From Plectrocnemia conspersa (lineage: Eukaryota; Arthropoda; Insecta; Trichoptera; Polycentropodidae): a DNA stretch of 64,000 bases. The stretch's first letter is position 1; every line of letters starts with the position of its first letter. The position numbers were made by a program, and so were the translations under genes. The notes under the pieces were generated by a model. It was not told the DNA's origin, ran no database searches, and worked only from the letters and a program-made list of their open reading frames with translations. The stretch spans positions 1-64,000 of the forward strand of contig VTFK01000518.1 in the NCBI GenBank assembly GCA_009617715.1, in the 5' to 3' direction. This document shows positions 11,486-24,104 of this stretch, piece by piece.

Positions 11486-14400
11486 TCGTTGGTACTTGAG
11501 TGTGTGTTTTAGAGGTGATTGGTCGAACAGAGGCGAGGCGTAAGAAGTTCTTGGCCGGAAGTTGAGTGTGTGTAGTCCGGTTTTGTAACGTGTAATATAC
11601 ACCGTCATGCGCGTAATCCGTAAACCCATTCTGCACAATGTTCGCGGGCACTGTTCGCTGGACTTAGACACGCGTCTGGCGTGTATCTTGAATATATGAA
11701 TCGCTCAAGTTTATTTATTTTCAATTAAGATATAGTTATATTATAAATGCATGGGTAATATTACTTATTGCGAATTACTAAAAAAATAAAAAGAGGAGCA
11801 TTAGATTATTTGAGATATTAAATGTAAAGTCTATTTAAGACATATTTAGATAGCTTTTCTTTGTTAGCTAAATATATTATATAATTTACGGTAAGAATGT
11901 ATTATTGCCTTAATATTTTGTTCTTTTAATATCGATGCTTTAATGGAATAAAATTTTAAGATTAGAAGAATTAAGTATGACTTTAATTTAAAGACATATC
12001 TTTATCTTTACATGATTTAAAAAATAATCAAACTACTATTAAATATGAAAATATATAAAATAACCAATATATATTTTTAATAATATTTCAGTTATACAAC
12101 TTTGTTATAAATTATATAAATATAGGTCAATCTTGAGAACTCAAAGTAAAACATAATATCTTGATGTAATAGAATTTGGACGACATCACTTTGAAGTGAA
12201 CAGTATTGGATTTTGCTCGCAATGTTTCATCTTTAAAATTAAACTCAAAAGAAAGGAATCTTTGCATACTCTAAAAATTATCCTTACGCATTTTTTATAA
12301 TAATACTTTAAAATATATAACATATATATTAATAATTTTATTGCATTATAAATTATTTGACTTATTGTCATGACGATAGAAAGCCGAATTGAGAATTTAT
12401 CAGCACAAAGCGAAAACTAAAATAAACATATTTTTGCCTCTAAATGTGACAGTCAAGATCGTCCACTCAATCACATGTTTGTGCAGTCACAACCAAGCGC
12501 TTTAGTGGACCCAAATTTCTCAGCAACATAATAGAACTACTAACCTTGAAGGTTAGTTTGTGCGGTGGTACCATTTTCTTCGTCTATTATCTTGTCAATT
12601 AAGTAAAATAATCGTGCTGAAACAAAAATCTTCTCTTGTATTAAATTTCATTTATTTCTACGATTTTTACATTGATCAGCGCAAATATTGTTTGTTTCGT
12701 AAGTTATTAGGTGTTTTTTCTAGAAATAATTTTTCGATCCAAAAAAAAACTTATAATTGAATCTATACAGGTTTGTTGTGACTAATATAATTTTCTGAAT
12801 AGCTTTTTTTTAATATACGTTAAATTAAAAAAATCAGTAATGTACAGAATCATTGTAATTGTTTGAGTGGTTTTGCTACAAATATAACATAATTTAATGT
12901 AAATGTTTTATAGATATCATTTTAAATATTCAACAACTTGACAGAATATATAAAAAATATCCTTTTTTTTATCCATTTATGCCTAATAAAAAACACTATG
13001 CGCTATTTATTATAAATAATAATTTTTGCCAGATTATAAATATATATTTTTTTATTAGAAATGTTTCGTATTTTTGTACAAAATTATAATTTGTAGCATT
13101 AAATTATTTTATAGTTTATATATATAACTACAGTATTAGAAATCAATACAAAAATGCTTTATTTTAAAATACCTAATGATGCAGATATTTTGTATTATTT
13201 TATATATGGCAAAAAAAGTGCAAAATTATCGTACGATTTTATATTATTCCGTGTGAGACCCAAATAGCATTATATATATTTATAAACTGTAGCTAACCAG
13301 TTATAACAATAAGGTCGGCTCTTTCGTGTGAAAATTTTATTTAAGGCACCTCATAATAACAATATGAAAAAACTATCCTTATATTTTATTTCATACTTTT
13401 CAGCACGCAATATGAAATTCTATCGCATAATATGTATTTATGAGGTATCCTAGTTCAACAAACAAAATAGAAACGTATGTGCTTTAAAATAGTAAGTTTA
13501 TTATCTAATAAAGATATATTAAAAAAAATATATACCACAGACCTATTTATTTCATTGTTTATGTTTATGGTACCGCCATGACTATAAATGCAATATACCC
13601 ATGCACAAACACGAAAATTAACAGAATGCTAGTTCGCGTGCTTAACAGCATTGTAGTCACTTCGAACATTGTGCTACTAGAAAATCCACCACCTCTTTGG
13701 CTTTGCATATATAATATTTTGCATGGTGGAAAATTCGAATTATCCATTAAATTCAGCCTCCGACTACGGCGGGATTAACGGATGAGCGACTATCGGCTTA
13801 CAGACGTTTCCATGAAATGTTTTTCATAAAGTTCCACATGTGTCCCCACAGTCCCGTTTAAAAAGTGCCTTCGAATAGCTTATTTCTACCGAATGCTTGC
13901 AATACAAACTGACCTTCAACCCTTCAATTGGTATTGTATTTTTATTCATATGCTATATAATTTTATTCATATTACATATTCGCTTATTCTTTTAAATCTA
14001 ATCTCATAAAAAATACGAAAATCCCTAAGGCGATAAATAGTGGGCTCAGAACCCACGATACATTTTTGGGTCACGACAGGTGAAACCGCAAATTTAGTCG
14101 ATAACTTAGAGAGTATTAATTTATGTACTATGTATGTACATTTATAATATTAAAGTATATATACATATACATATGCTTATGTATAAATAGAAGACCGTTT
14201 GAGTTTAAAGTTACACTAAGGCAGTAATATTAGGGGCAGTCAATAAAATAAAATTGGAAATGCAAAACATACATTTATAATAAAACATTTAAAGTGGTCG
14301 TATAAGAAGATATAAGCATTTAAGTTCATTTTAAACATAAATTTGTTTAAAAACGACATATTTTTCTGCTTTTACATATGTATGTATTAAGCTTTTAGTT

Positions 14401-15270
14401 GGCAACTATGATCATAGATAAGCTTATTGAATATATTTCAATCAAGTACATCAAAAAAGTGATGTTACACGAGCCACGGAGTAAAAATTAATAAATCAAG
14501 CCTTCGGTGCCAACACTGATATTATTTATGATAATTCACTTCTAATATTAAATGTATAAGTTTTTTTTTTATACAAGGTTATCCTGACTTTTTTATTAAA
14601 ACTTTTGCTACAGTATCACTAATTGATAATATAAAAAAGTATTTAAAAATGTTTTTGGCTACCCTGTATATTTTGACCTCCTTCACTACCGTGTTATTAT
14701 TTTTTTATCTCCTTTGTACGACGTCCTGCCGTGTCTGAAAGCGTACTCTAGCTTTGTTTATATTTAAAAAATTGTCGACTCCAGACCCTTGACTTGAATT
14801 AATAACGAAACGCAACAACTGAGTTCGTTCAAGAGCCGCTCGAGCTTTGGAATTATTTTAATCATATGTATATAATAAAACACATTTATATTAAGAAGAA
14901 AAACTCGAGTTTAACATGCTTGTATCACATACACACGCACACACATACACGTGAGAATTCATCTCTTTGGACAACATGGTCGAAAGTGTACAGTCACTAT
15001 GGTCGCCATATTGAACTTTTAGTGGTGAAATATTTTCACGTGTCAGGCTAAGGGAAAAAACGTTCCTAACGTGACTTTTACTATTGCCGCCTTTTCGCTT
15101 AGTGTACCATTATTTTACTTTTTTTGGTGCTCCATGATATAATAATTTATTTTTGATAGTTAAATGGTATATTAAAAAAATATTCAATATATTTAATATT
15201 TATTTTAGATATCTCAATTATATATAATTTCAATTGCTTATTGATGTGTCGTGTGCTTGATTATTTACCT
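11486..15270. other. Gene-free stretch
   Basis: A slightly GC-richer patch at 11510-11690 and another at 13550-13860 carry short open frames on both strands, without family motifs. The rest is AT-rich, with poly-A/T and CA-type microsatellite runs (for example around 14930). No gene was recognised. Confidence 0.45.
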
Positions 15271-15272
15271 TA

Positions 15273-15865
15273 CAGTAAACTCTCTATTATCCAGGCAAAT
15301 GCTTTGAGGAAAGACAAGTATAATTTATTTACAATACAGATTATATTTTTTTTTATTTATCAATAAAATCTACGGTTTTCATTTTATTTTCAGAATCTCT
15401 CAATATTTTTTTTTATGTTTCTAAGAGCATTTAGTAGCACATTAAAGTTGCAACAGAAGTCGCCGTCTTGAGACTAAAGTAATTGTTAATTCTTAATTAA
15501 TAAATTAATTTTTCACTTGTATTCTCAATATCACTTCTATTTGAGTGACAATAGAAACGATAAACCTCATCACTCAGGCATTAAAAACTCTCAACCTTTT
15601 AATCGCGATCGCTAAGTTAAAAAGACTCTTTTTCTACAATCGAACAAATGCTACATGCTTTACTTTTGAACAAGATTGTCTATTCCGCGTATAGCATCAA
15701 TGTCGTTATTTTCTTTTAGAAATTGTTCAAGCCATCATCTATCTCGGCAAGAGCTTTGAGAAGATTAGAACGATAAAACTGTTTCATAGCTGATAAAGCA
15801 CCTAGTCAATGGGATAAAATAAACTTGTAACATTAGACGGTAAAAAAATTGCAACCAAAGGACCG
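15273..15865 (-). mobile_element. Tigger/pogo-type DNA transposon relic, 3' end
   Basis: The terminus begins CAGTAAACTCTCTATTATCC after a TA dinucleotide, close to Tigger/pogo ends. On the minus strand a decayed transposase tail follows: FLPSNVTSLFYPID, then a frame break, then ALSAMKQFYRSNLLKALAEI. These equal the conserved DDE-domain end (FLPPNVTSLIQPMDQG, then MKxxYR) of this family. The non-coding part near 15430-15560 also matches, in inverse orientation, the end of the relic at 45330-46996. Confidence 0.8.
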
Positions 15866-15899
15866 ACGTTTTTTTATTTTTATTTTTCTCATATTTCGT

Positions 15900-18280
15900 C
15901 ATATTTTTTTAAATTTTATTAAGCATTGTTTATTAACAATACTGGATTTTTTTTTTGAAAAATCTCTCACTTCTGGAACCAATCTTTGAAGATAATTAAC
16001 AAAAATATTTTTTTAGTCGTAATCACAAAAAGTTTAGATTTATTAATAAATATCTCGAACGCGATAATCCGTGATTATACTATCTATACAGAAAAATAAG
16101 CCAAGCAATTTTATTGTAAAGATACAAATACATATCCATATAAATAATAATATATTTATAACTATGTAATAATTTTTATATTAGGCGTAAAGAATAAAGT
16201 ATATTATTACGGAGTGAAATATAATAGTTTGTTATTCAATTAGTATCCTTGAATATTTGCTGAAGTGGGATTTATTTAGTATAATTAGTTTTTAGTATGC
16301 TTTGTAACCATAAATACAAAAATTAATAATTTAATTATTGTATTATTTCAGAGTTGTAATACATATAAAATTGTGCAAAACAAACTTACTTAATTTAATT
16401 GCTATAAATTGCAAATATAAAAAATACACAGCTGAAAAACAAACATAAATTTCTCTTCAAAACTTTTCGCATTAATCCAAACACAATCGTCGATTGGAAA
16501 TTAAAATCATTCCGTAGTAATCCGCCGACTTGTAACAAACGTTCTAAAATCAATCCAATAATTCTGGGCTTATCTCGAGGATTTGCCCTCGAAAATCTAT
16601 TGAAGGGGTCGTGTCATGCTACATATTATATATCGCGCCTCGCAAGATATCCTAACAATAAAACTTTATTGCAATAATAAACTTCAACATAATCTATGCG
16701 ACTCGTACGTAATGCCGACGGCCTTTCCATGTGCCATTATCGATTTTAAACGTACTAGCTCTATTTATTTCAATGTCGCCCTTTACATATAACAAATATG
16801 TAATAAGGCCATATCGATTACGCTCTATACACGTATTGGTATACCACATGTATACTATAACCGCAAAAATATATTTTTTGTTGTACGTGCTGGTTAGAAC
16901 ACACAATTAAACCGGAGAATACTGCTGCAGTGATAACTTATTTACAATGACGCTAAAGAACTTTCGAAAATGCTTTTAAAGATTCACATAAAGCAGTGAA
17001 CTCTGCAAAAATTGCCATGCATGTGTATGTGCTCATGGTAAATAAAAAAAAAAACATTTGGCAAACTCACTTACGGAGATACGTGCAAGAGAAAACAAAG
17101 AGAGCGTGTAAAATCTACCGCACGCCCCCATTTGCTGATGTTTCAGAATTTCGTCAAAAAAAATACACGAACGTTATATTTGCCGCTGATAAATTTTGAT
17201 GTTTTCCTTCTATAAGCCTTTTTTTAGATTCAATAAAAAAATGTTTAAAAAAAAGATTCAGGTAAAAAATGATATCAAATGATAATATCAAACATATTTA
17301 TATTTGAGTAAAATTCGAAACGCGTTGCTTATTATTTATAATTTTCATTACAAAAAAGTTTGTTGAAAATATTTTTCTTTACTCCCTTTATTTCACAATC
17401 TGTTTTTTGACAATAAGTTTTTTTATAGCGATTATTTATCTTTCTCTTGAATAATAAAAACTAGAAAAAGAGAATAACACGTTGGAAGACACCCAGTGGA
17501 ATCTTGTTCTATTTGAGTCCCGAAATCTCTGATATTAATAAATCTGCTTACTAAACTGTTAGTTGGGCTCAGATTATATTCGCGAAAAATTCACCTGATA
17601 TTCAACAATAAAGTACGTTGTTAGATTGACTCATTTGACTGTTATAATAACGTTTCTTAGTGATTAAAAATAATAAAAAAAATAAAAAATTGACTTCAGG
17701 CCTTCTATAACTTTATTTTGTATATTTTTTACTGCGACAAAAATTACAATTTTAACGGGTTTTTTTTTAATCTTTTTATCAATTTATTAACCGAGCCTTT
17801 TAAAAATGATACAAAAATCATTTGTATTAGAATTGCATTTTGTCTTCAATGTCTTGTCTTAGATATTAATTAAGAATTTCACAATTAGAAATCTAAATTA
17901 GTTTGATTTATTTAATAAAAAAAAGATAAAATGAAACTTTCTTGACAACGTAAAAGAATTAAATATTTCTTACTTGCAATATAATTTTATAATATCTTCT
18001 AGCATCCTAGAAAGTGTCTTTGAGCATCCCACATATAGCCTTGATCTTGCTCTTAACGTTTTAATTTTATAATATAAATAAAAAATAGATAAAAATTAAT
18101 CTCATTATTTGGATCAGACAGAAACTAAAATAATTTTACGTTTCTAGTTTTTATGAACTTTTGTTTGAAGTAAATTCCTCTAGAATTACGTAGGTGTAGC
18201 AAATGAGCGATAATTATATTTCGAAAAGAAGTTTGTAAATGTTGACACATCGAGTGACGTTAACGCATATTAACGACATT
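15900..18280. other. AT-rich stretch, nothing firm
   Basis: Slightly GC-richer around 16690-17160, with short open frames on both strands but no family motifs. No gene was recognised. Confidence 0.45.
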
Positions 18281-18289
18281 TAAATTGTT

Positions 18290-18790
18290 TCCCACAATGA
18301 CCACAATACATTGAATTCACAATGAAAATATCGACCGACCGCCATTGTGTGACGTCGCATATCGAAGCGATCCGAACGCTTCTACGCAAAACGGCGACAT
18401 TGGTCGGAAAAAATGGCGATATTTTTACAAAGCGTCACGCGATTATCCAGAGGCGCAGCATCGTCGGTGACACAAAACACCTGGATCCCATTTTCAGTTA
18501 ATCCGTTTTCAATGCCATAAAATATTCATTCGCGTGCCGCTCGAAGAATGGCCAGCGGGGAAAAGTTGTCTACTTCCGGCCACTAATTTACACGTCGATA
18601 ATGGCCGCGCTTCCGCCGCGCTGGTTCCTTTTTTCTGTTTTTCATTCTCAACAAATTTTGGTCGTAACACTCCATTCATGGACCAGAGCCAACGTCGAAA
18701 ATGGAACGATAATTTCGAAAGCGGCTTTTCACGACCTCTTTTGGCCAAAATGTGAATGACGTCATCCGAAAGCGAAATTTATGCGGCGGA
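18290..18790. other. GC/CpG-rich island with a CRE-like site
   Basis: A GC-rich block in AT-rich surroundings. Opposite-strand frames overlap (18509-18748 minus, 18534-18755 plus) without family resemblance, which argues against a plain coding exon. It contains the palindrome TGACGTCA at 18757-18764. It is a candidate regulatory or promoter element; its target is unknown. Confidence 0.3.
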
Positions 18791-18799
18791 TAGGGGAGA

Positions 18800-19670
18800 G
18801 TGCATTTAGCTTTTTATTGCAAAAAATAGTGCAACATACAGAAGCTTTTCCGGTAGTATTTTAAAATAAAAATATATATTTATTATCAGCTTAAATAAAC
18901 ACAAGAATTTCTCAACGTTTTTTAATTATTTAAAACTAAACACTTTTGCAAGTTTTGCAAATATTTAATATATGTGTTTATTCCATTACGAATAAAACAA
19001 TAATCTACCATAGTAATATTTTCCTTATAAAATATACGCTGATTTTAAAAACATTGTTACTAATAATTTAAAAAAAAATAGCTATAAATAAAATATTAAA
19101 TTAATAATAAGGACATGCAAATTAAGTTTATATTATTTTAGGAAATTTAAAGTATTTAAATATGACAAAAAAAAAAAGTCAATTAATTCATTTATGTGAC
19201 TATTTTGCAAAAAATATTTATTATTTTTTTTTTATTTTTTTTTTTTTATTTATTTACCTAGAAAAATATCTGATTTTGAACTCTATAAAAGTTGCCAAAA
19301 TCGAAAATAAAAGTTTAAAAAATTGTGGAACCTTTTTCTGATTTTTTTCTTTAAAAATAAACTTAAGAATAAATAAAGCTATAATTTAATAAATAAGGCC
19401 ATATTTTTTAGTTTTTTACCATGATTTAAGCCAAAAAATTCGTTAAAAGACGCTAATATTTTTGGGCTTTCAAGATTAACTTAGAAAAAAAAAATCAAAG
19501 AATGGTCGGCTTCGTTATGCGGAGCGCCTTTTACTTCAAAAATTTATTGACGGTTATCATTTTGTGCAATACGCTAGTTCATAGCGTCCTCAATTATGTC
19601 TCCATTGTCTGAAAACCCAGAGAAGTGAAGTAAACATTGATTTTGGAGAAAATATAAGTTTTTTTTCAGA
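18800..19670. other. AT-rich, homopolymer-rich stretch
   Basis: Dominated by long A and T runs (for example 19221-19250). Nothing coding was recognised. Confidence 0.5.
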
Positions 19671-19684
19671 TATCTCTACAAGAG

Positions 19685-20060
19685 AGTGTACGGGTTGTAT
19701 CCGTATTTGTATCCCAGTACCTTGCTTAGATCATTGGGATACAATTCATAGCATACTGAGCGTAGTATCTACTCAATAAAGCACAATTGAAAATTGCTAA
19801 AGGATGGTGTCAACAATCCATCGATGCTCAGAGAGCTTCAGAGTTGCGATCGCGTCCCTTATTCTTGTCCGTCGCGATTATATCGTCAGTCCTTAAGAAC
19901 GCTCCTCTTGCACGAACCATCCAGCTTTTTAATGAACTTGCCAAACACAATGATGTATTTGTCAAGTTCATTCGAGATAATTTCCTTCTCGATCGCTCAC
20001 GATCGAGAGGGAAATTATCTCATCACCCGCACCTGACACATATATATTGTATTATATTCG
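19685..20060 (+). mobile_element. LINE 3' coding fragment, decayed
   Basis: In different plus-strand frames the segment reads GYYPYLYPS, LKDGVNNPSML, RSRPLFLS and ARTIQLFNELAKHNDVFVKF. These line up in order with GYYPFLFPS, LKGIVDNPSVL, RSRPLFLP and AKAIYLLN of the LINE at 10152-10975. Frameshifts show that it is dead. A hairpin replaces the expected end of the ORF. Confidence 0.75.
19974..20021. repeat. 22-bp near-perfect inverted repeat, 4-base loop
   Basis: Arms 19974-19995 and 20000-20021 are complementary at 21 of 22 positions around CTCA. The left arm lies in the LINE ORF, so the right arm looks like a local inverted duplication. Confidence 0.85.
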
Positions 20061-20214
20061 ATATATAATATATGTGGTACTATTGTACTTATTCCTTGAA
20101 ATAGATCAAAGACACCACGTGTTTTGTTCCTTATAACGCAAAAAAAATAATGGCCGTTAGCAATCTTTCAATATTTCAGGGTATTTTGCACATTTTTGTG
20201 GCTATTTTTCTTCT

Positions 20215-21065
20215 TTCTTTGTAGATTTCTGTGATGTGCATCTCTTTCTTGCTTCGTTTTTTTCAGTTATTGCGGCTTCATTCTTTCACAAACCATTCCC
20301 TTTTATTTTTGTGTTTATATGTTCCTATGATCTCTTCCGCGCTGACTACTATGCTTTCATTAATTTTTTCCCAGGTTTCATTGATATCTTCCGATTCATT
20401 AATCCAATTTAATTTTTCTTCCATAGTGTTTTATTAGTTCATCATCGTGTCTTTGTCTTAAAGTTTTTCGGTTTGCTACTTTTTCTTCTTTTGTCCTTTT
20501 TGTTGAATAATAGATATCTTTTATTTGAATTTAACTTTTACTAAGTAATTTTCTGAATCTGCATTTTCTCCTTTTTATATTTGACATTGTGTAAAGAAGT
20601 TGCTCATGGTCTATTTGATTACATAGTTTCCTATCCGGTAATTTTCACATACATTTATATTCTTATGTGGGAAGCATGTGCTACTAATTACTAGAACTTA
20701 ACTTAACTGCCACAAGCTAGCATAATTGTATAACCATTTTCATTGATATTTAGTTGTAAACTATATCGTCCTGCCACTTCTCTAATATCTTGCCTACTTT
20801 GGCATTGAAGTCTCCTAGAATTACTAATGCGTCACGCTTGGAGACTTTTTCTCTGTTTTTAAAGTTTTTCATAAAATCTATCTTTATTTCCTTCTTGTCA
20901 GAACATATGCATTGATGAAAGTTATATTGAATAAGGTTCCTTTCAATCTTAATTTTATTAGTCTGTCGTTAATTGTTTCCAATTCTAAAACTGATTTAGT
21001 AGTTTTAACAGTGACTATGAATCCTGAATCTCGTTGCGTCCCTTTAGTTGACCCACTGTAGTAAA
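20215..21065 (-). pseudogene. LINE endonuclease region relic (CFDP2-like)
   Basis: On the minus strand the N-terminal endonuclease part of a non-LTR retrotransposon can be read with interruptions. It runs GTQRDSGFIV and ETINDRLIKIKIE, then the APE-type box ALVILGDFNAKVG, and further 3' NETWEKINESIVVSAEEIIG. The last resembles the linker region seen in many insect LINE proteins annotated as craniofacial development protein 2-like. Several stops mean it is not functional. The reverse transcriptase is missing. Confidence 0.78.
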
Positions 21066-21439
21066 AGGTATAATTTCGTTGTACATAAATTATTATATTT
21101 TAAAAATTCATACTGCTTTAATGAAAGTGATGAATAACTAAAAGAATGATTTTCTTCTATGTTTTAGTTACATGTAAATTTTATTATGGAATATTAATTC
21201 AATATATTCGGCCTTGTAATGAAGCAAAAACTAATGATTTTAATTCATGATATCAGGTTGGACCATTATTCTTTGCGTTTTTTTCTTGCATTTGTATTAC
21301 TATTAAACAATTTTGAATCATAAATTTTAAATGGTATAATTATCTTTAAGCTAATATTAAATTTATGAAGCAACTTTATAATAATATGTAAGATGAGTAT
21401 ACTATATTGTTGTATATAAAATATTACCTTATTTAAGCT

Positions 21440-21865
21440 ATTTCGTCCACGTTGTGTCCATACTTTTTGTCTTTTTCTTATTACAAATCGGCAGAAATGC
21501 ATCGGGCATCGATGCTGCAATACGTATTATTGTCAATTTCAAAAAATCCAATTTCGTTTTAACGATTGGCCCAGTGGAATGCGGCACGTTGCCGTTTCGT
21601 GTCAGATCTTTTGGCATACGTCCTGCTTCGCCGAGCCAAATGTACTTTTTTACGGCCGACTTTCCCTCTCCCTTTTGCGGCAAAAGTCAATTTTAATCCG
21701 ATCACCGGGAGTAGAGAAAGGGGTTGGCCAGGCAAAAACGTACATGACGTCAGCAGAACCGGGATTCGGGAAACACTCGTCCGGTAGAAAACTTTTCCAG
21801 TCCCGCGAGAAAGTTTCACGGGATGGCCGAGTATTTTTATCCAGAGAATTGACACATGTTATCCT
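21440..21865. other. GC-rich island with a CRE-like site
   Basis: A GC-rich block with overlapping open frames on both strands (the longest about 99 residues) and no family motif. It contains TGACGTCA at 21745-21752, as does the island at 18290-18790. Possibly regulatory. Confidence 0.3.
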
Positions 21866-22009
21866 TTTTAAAAAATAGCTTTATATGGTGTTGCTTTTAT
21901 GTATTTTTTGTATTGATATCATTGTTAAAATTGTACAGATTAAATGAACAAAATGACGGGAGTTCGACGAGAAAATGAAAATGAGTATTCATAGGCTCAG
22001 TGGCGAAAT

Positions 22010-22239
22010 TTAATTATCAAATAAAAATAAATAAATAAAAATATAAAAATAAATTAATTAATAAAAAATATTAATTATTATAAAAAAAAAAATTATTAAA
22101 ATTTTAAAATAATAAATATTATGAAAATTATTAATTATTACATTTTAAAATTAATAATAAAAATTAATTATTAACATTAAAATTATTATATTATTTTAAT
22201 AAAAAATATTTATTAAAATATAAATTAATTATATTTATA
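22010..22239. repeat. Nearly pure A/T tract
   Basis: About 230 bases consisting almost only of A and T, built from ATTAATTAT-like units. It ends at a perfect palindrome. Confidence 0.8.
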
Positions 22240-22290
22240 TCTTATTTGAGAGAAAGCAAATACGTTGTATTTGCTTTCTCTCAAATAAGA
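22240..22290. repeat. Perfect 24-bp palindrome with 3-base loop
   Basis: Arms 22240-22263 and 22267-22290 are perfectly complementary around GTT. The right arm runs into a Tigger transposase frame (...FAFSQIRPQSVNSYW), so the left arm looks like an inverted duplication of it at the junction with the A/T tract. Confidence 0.9.
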
Positions 22291-22770
22291 CCACAATCTG
22301 TAAATTCTTACTGGAAAGCAACTTGGCCCGAAAGTGTTGCAGTCAATAAAACAAATCAAACATCGACATTATCAGCTGAAATAATTTCTTTAGCACATGA
22401 AATTGGCGTGAAAGCTTTTGATACATTTAACCAAAATGATGTAAACTGTCTTGAATGACAATGCTATTATTGAAATAACTACAGATATCATCGAAGAAAT
22501 AGAAAACGAAAATAATCCGGAAGAAGATGAAACTCCAGTCACCCTTACTGCACATGAAATCTAGAAGGTCCTTAACTTTGCAGTAAATTGGCAAAACATT
22601 TCCTTGAAAAATATGATAATTCTGAACAAACCTTCATGTTTTACGATTGCGAGCTTCAGAACTGTATATCTCGATATCACGAATTGCACAAAAATATAGC
22701 AAAGTTTCACTGATTATATTGTCAAAGTGGAAAAATTGAGAACCATAACCTTCAGGACATAGATCTGATG
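22285..22770 (+). pseudogene. Tigger/pogo-type transposase C-terminal relic
   Basis: The plus-strand frame reads SVNSYWKATWPE, then EIISLAHEIGVKAFDTFNQN and DVNCL. After a frame break come IIEITTDIIEEIE and an acidic segment. This order (CWxxxWPE, then LAKEIGGEGFxDIxExDV, then acidic ELTNEDLIEL-like) is typical of the end of CENP-B/Tigger/jerky-type transposases. Multiple stops follow. Confidence 0.7.
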
Positions 22771-22799
22771 CTCTGACAATTTCGTCTAGTGATGAAAGT

Positions 22800-24090
22800 G
22801 ATTTCGAACCAGTTCGTAAGTCATGCCGAACACTGTCATAAAGCGACGATAATTGTAAAAAAAATACGTGAAAAAATATTAATAACTTACCTTTTTTCAT
22901 TAAAATATGAATAAATATTAAATAATCATTTATTTTTTTAAGCTTTAATAATTTTTTAATGCGATTTTCTCTATATTTTAATTCATTTTTAGTTTTATGC
23001 GGCTTTAGAAAATGATGGAACGTATCCTTTATTTTTATACGTGTGTCAGGTCTTTTTTTTTTATGCGATTTTTTTTTATACGTTTTCCTGTGGAACGTTT
23101 CTACCACATAAAAAGAGACCCGAGTGTATATCCATATACTTGTATTTTTTATGAAATATTAAGGTAATCAACTCTCGAGAAAACAAGCAAGGCAAACTGG
23201 AAACATTAACTTTTGTATACAATATATATTCAGAAACATTGCTACAAAATATTATAAAATGAATCAATATTGTCATCCAAATTACCAAATGTATGATAAG
23301 ACCTATAGACATAATGTGTATACATATAACATAATACACATAAAGATAAAATGTAAGTACTAAATACCTACATGTATATTGATATGTTAGTGTGGAGCTA
23401 TTATTATACATATAATAAGAAAAAATAAAACGCGTATAAAAAAACCTCTTCACAAATAAATATCCATAAGATGACATTGAAATAATGAGTAAAATATGAC
23501 TAAACAGTCTTGCAATAACACATGACCAAATTGCTAAGTTCTTTGAACTATTGTTTGGTGAGAGTATCTTTAAAAAAAAATTATACATTGTTTACCTTTT
23601 AATAACATTTTTTTTCAAAAGGTTATTTTCCTTGCCTATTTTCTTAACAATTTTTTAAAAACTCACTACAACATATTGTTACAGTTTACCTGTTTTTAGT
23701 TTCATTGCCATATAAAATTTTCGAGGAATTTTAGCACCAATTGTATTTCTTTCGCAGAATCTCCAGAAATGGTGACTACGACAAGATCAAACATAAATTT
23801 AAGTAAACTCATAAAATGCTAAAACATATCTCACATAAGAGGCATAAATTTATTTTTAGTAGCTCCAGATCCCCAGTTAAGTAAATAGTTATAGCCTTGA
23901 GCTTTATAATTTGAATATTTTTCATTTTATTCTGTAGTTTTCCTTAATTTATTTAATGTTTTTTTATTAGTGTTAGTCGTATTTTATTTTTTTAATATTA
24001 TCTTGTATTCTTGATCTTTGTAATACACGTTGATATATAATAAAAACCTTTCACTGGGTGGGTTTATAGATTCAATAGGGAATTTTACAC
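22800..24090. other. AT-rich stretch, nothing recognised
   Basis: Two long minus-strand frames (22634-23107 and 23076-23588) are AT-biased and lack family motifs. They are judged chance frames. Confidence 0.45.
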
Positions 24091-24096
24091 AAATAC

Positions 24097-24104
24097 GTCA
24101 AGAA
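24097..24104 (+). repeat. 8-bp target-site duplication, left copy
   Basis: GTCAAGAA, repeated exactly at 24743-24750. Confidence 0.88.

Noticed and set aside
18509..18755. Frames of 79 and 73 codons on opposite strands
   Set aside because: They overlap each other in a GC-rich island, no ATG context or family; likely by-products of composition.
21438..21878. Five overlapping frames on both strands
   Set aside because: Mutually exclusive shadows in a GC-rich island with no recognisable protein.
22634..23588. Long minus-strand frames of 157 and 170 codons
   Set aside because: AT-biased composition rich in Tyr, Ile, Lys and Phe, no motif, no splice logic, and the first overlaps the Tigger relic on the other strand.
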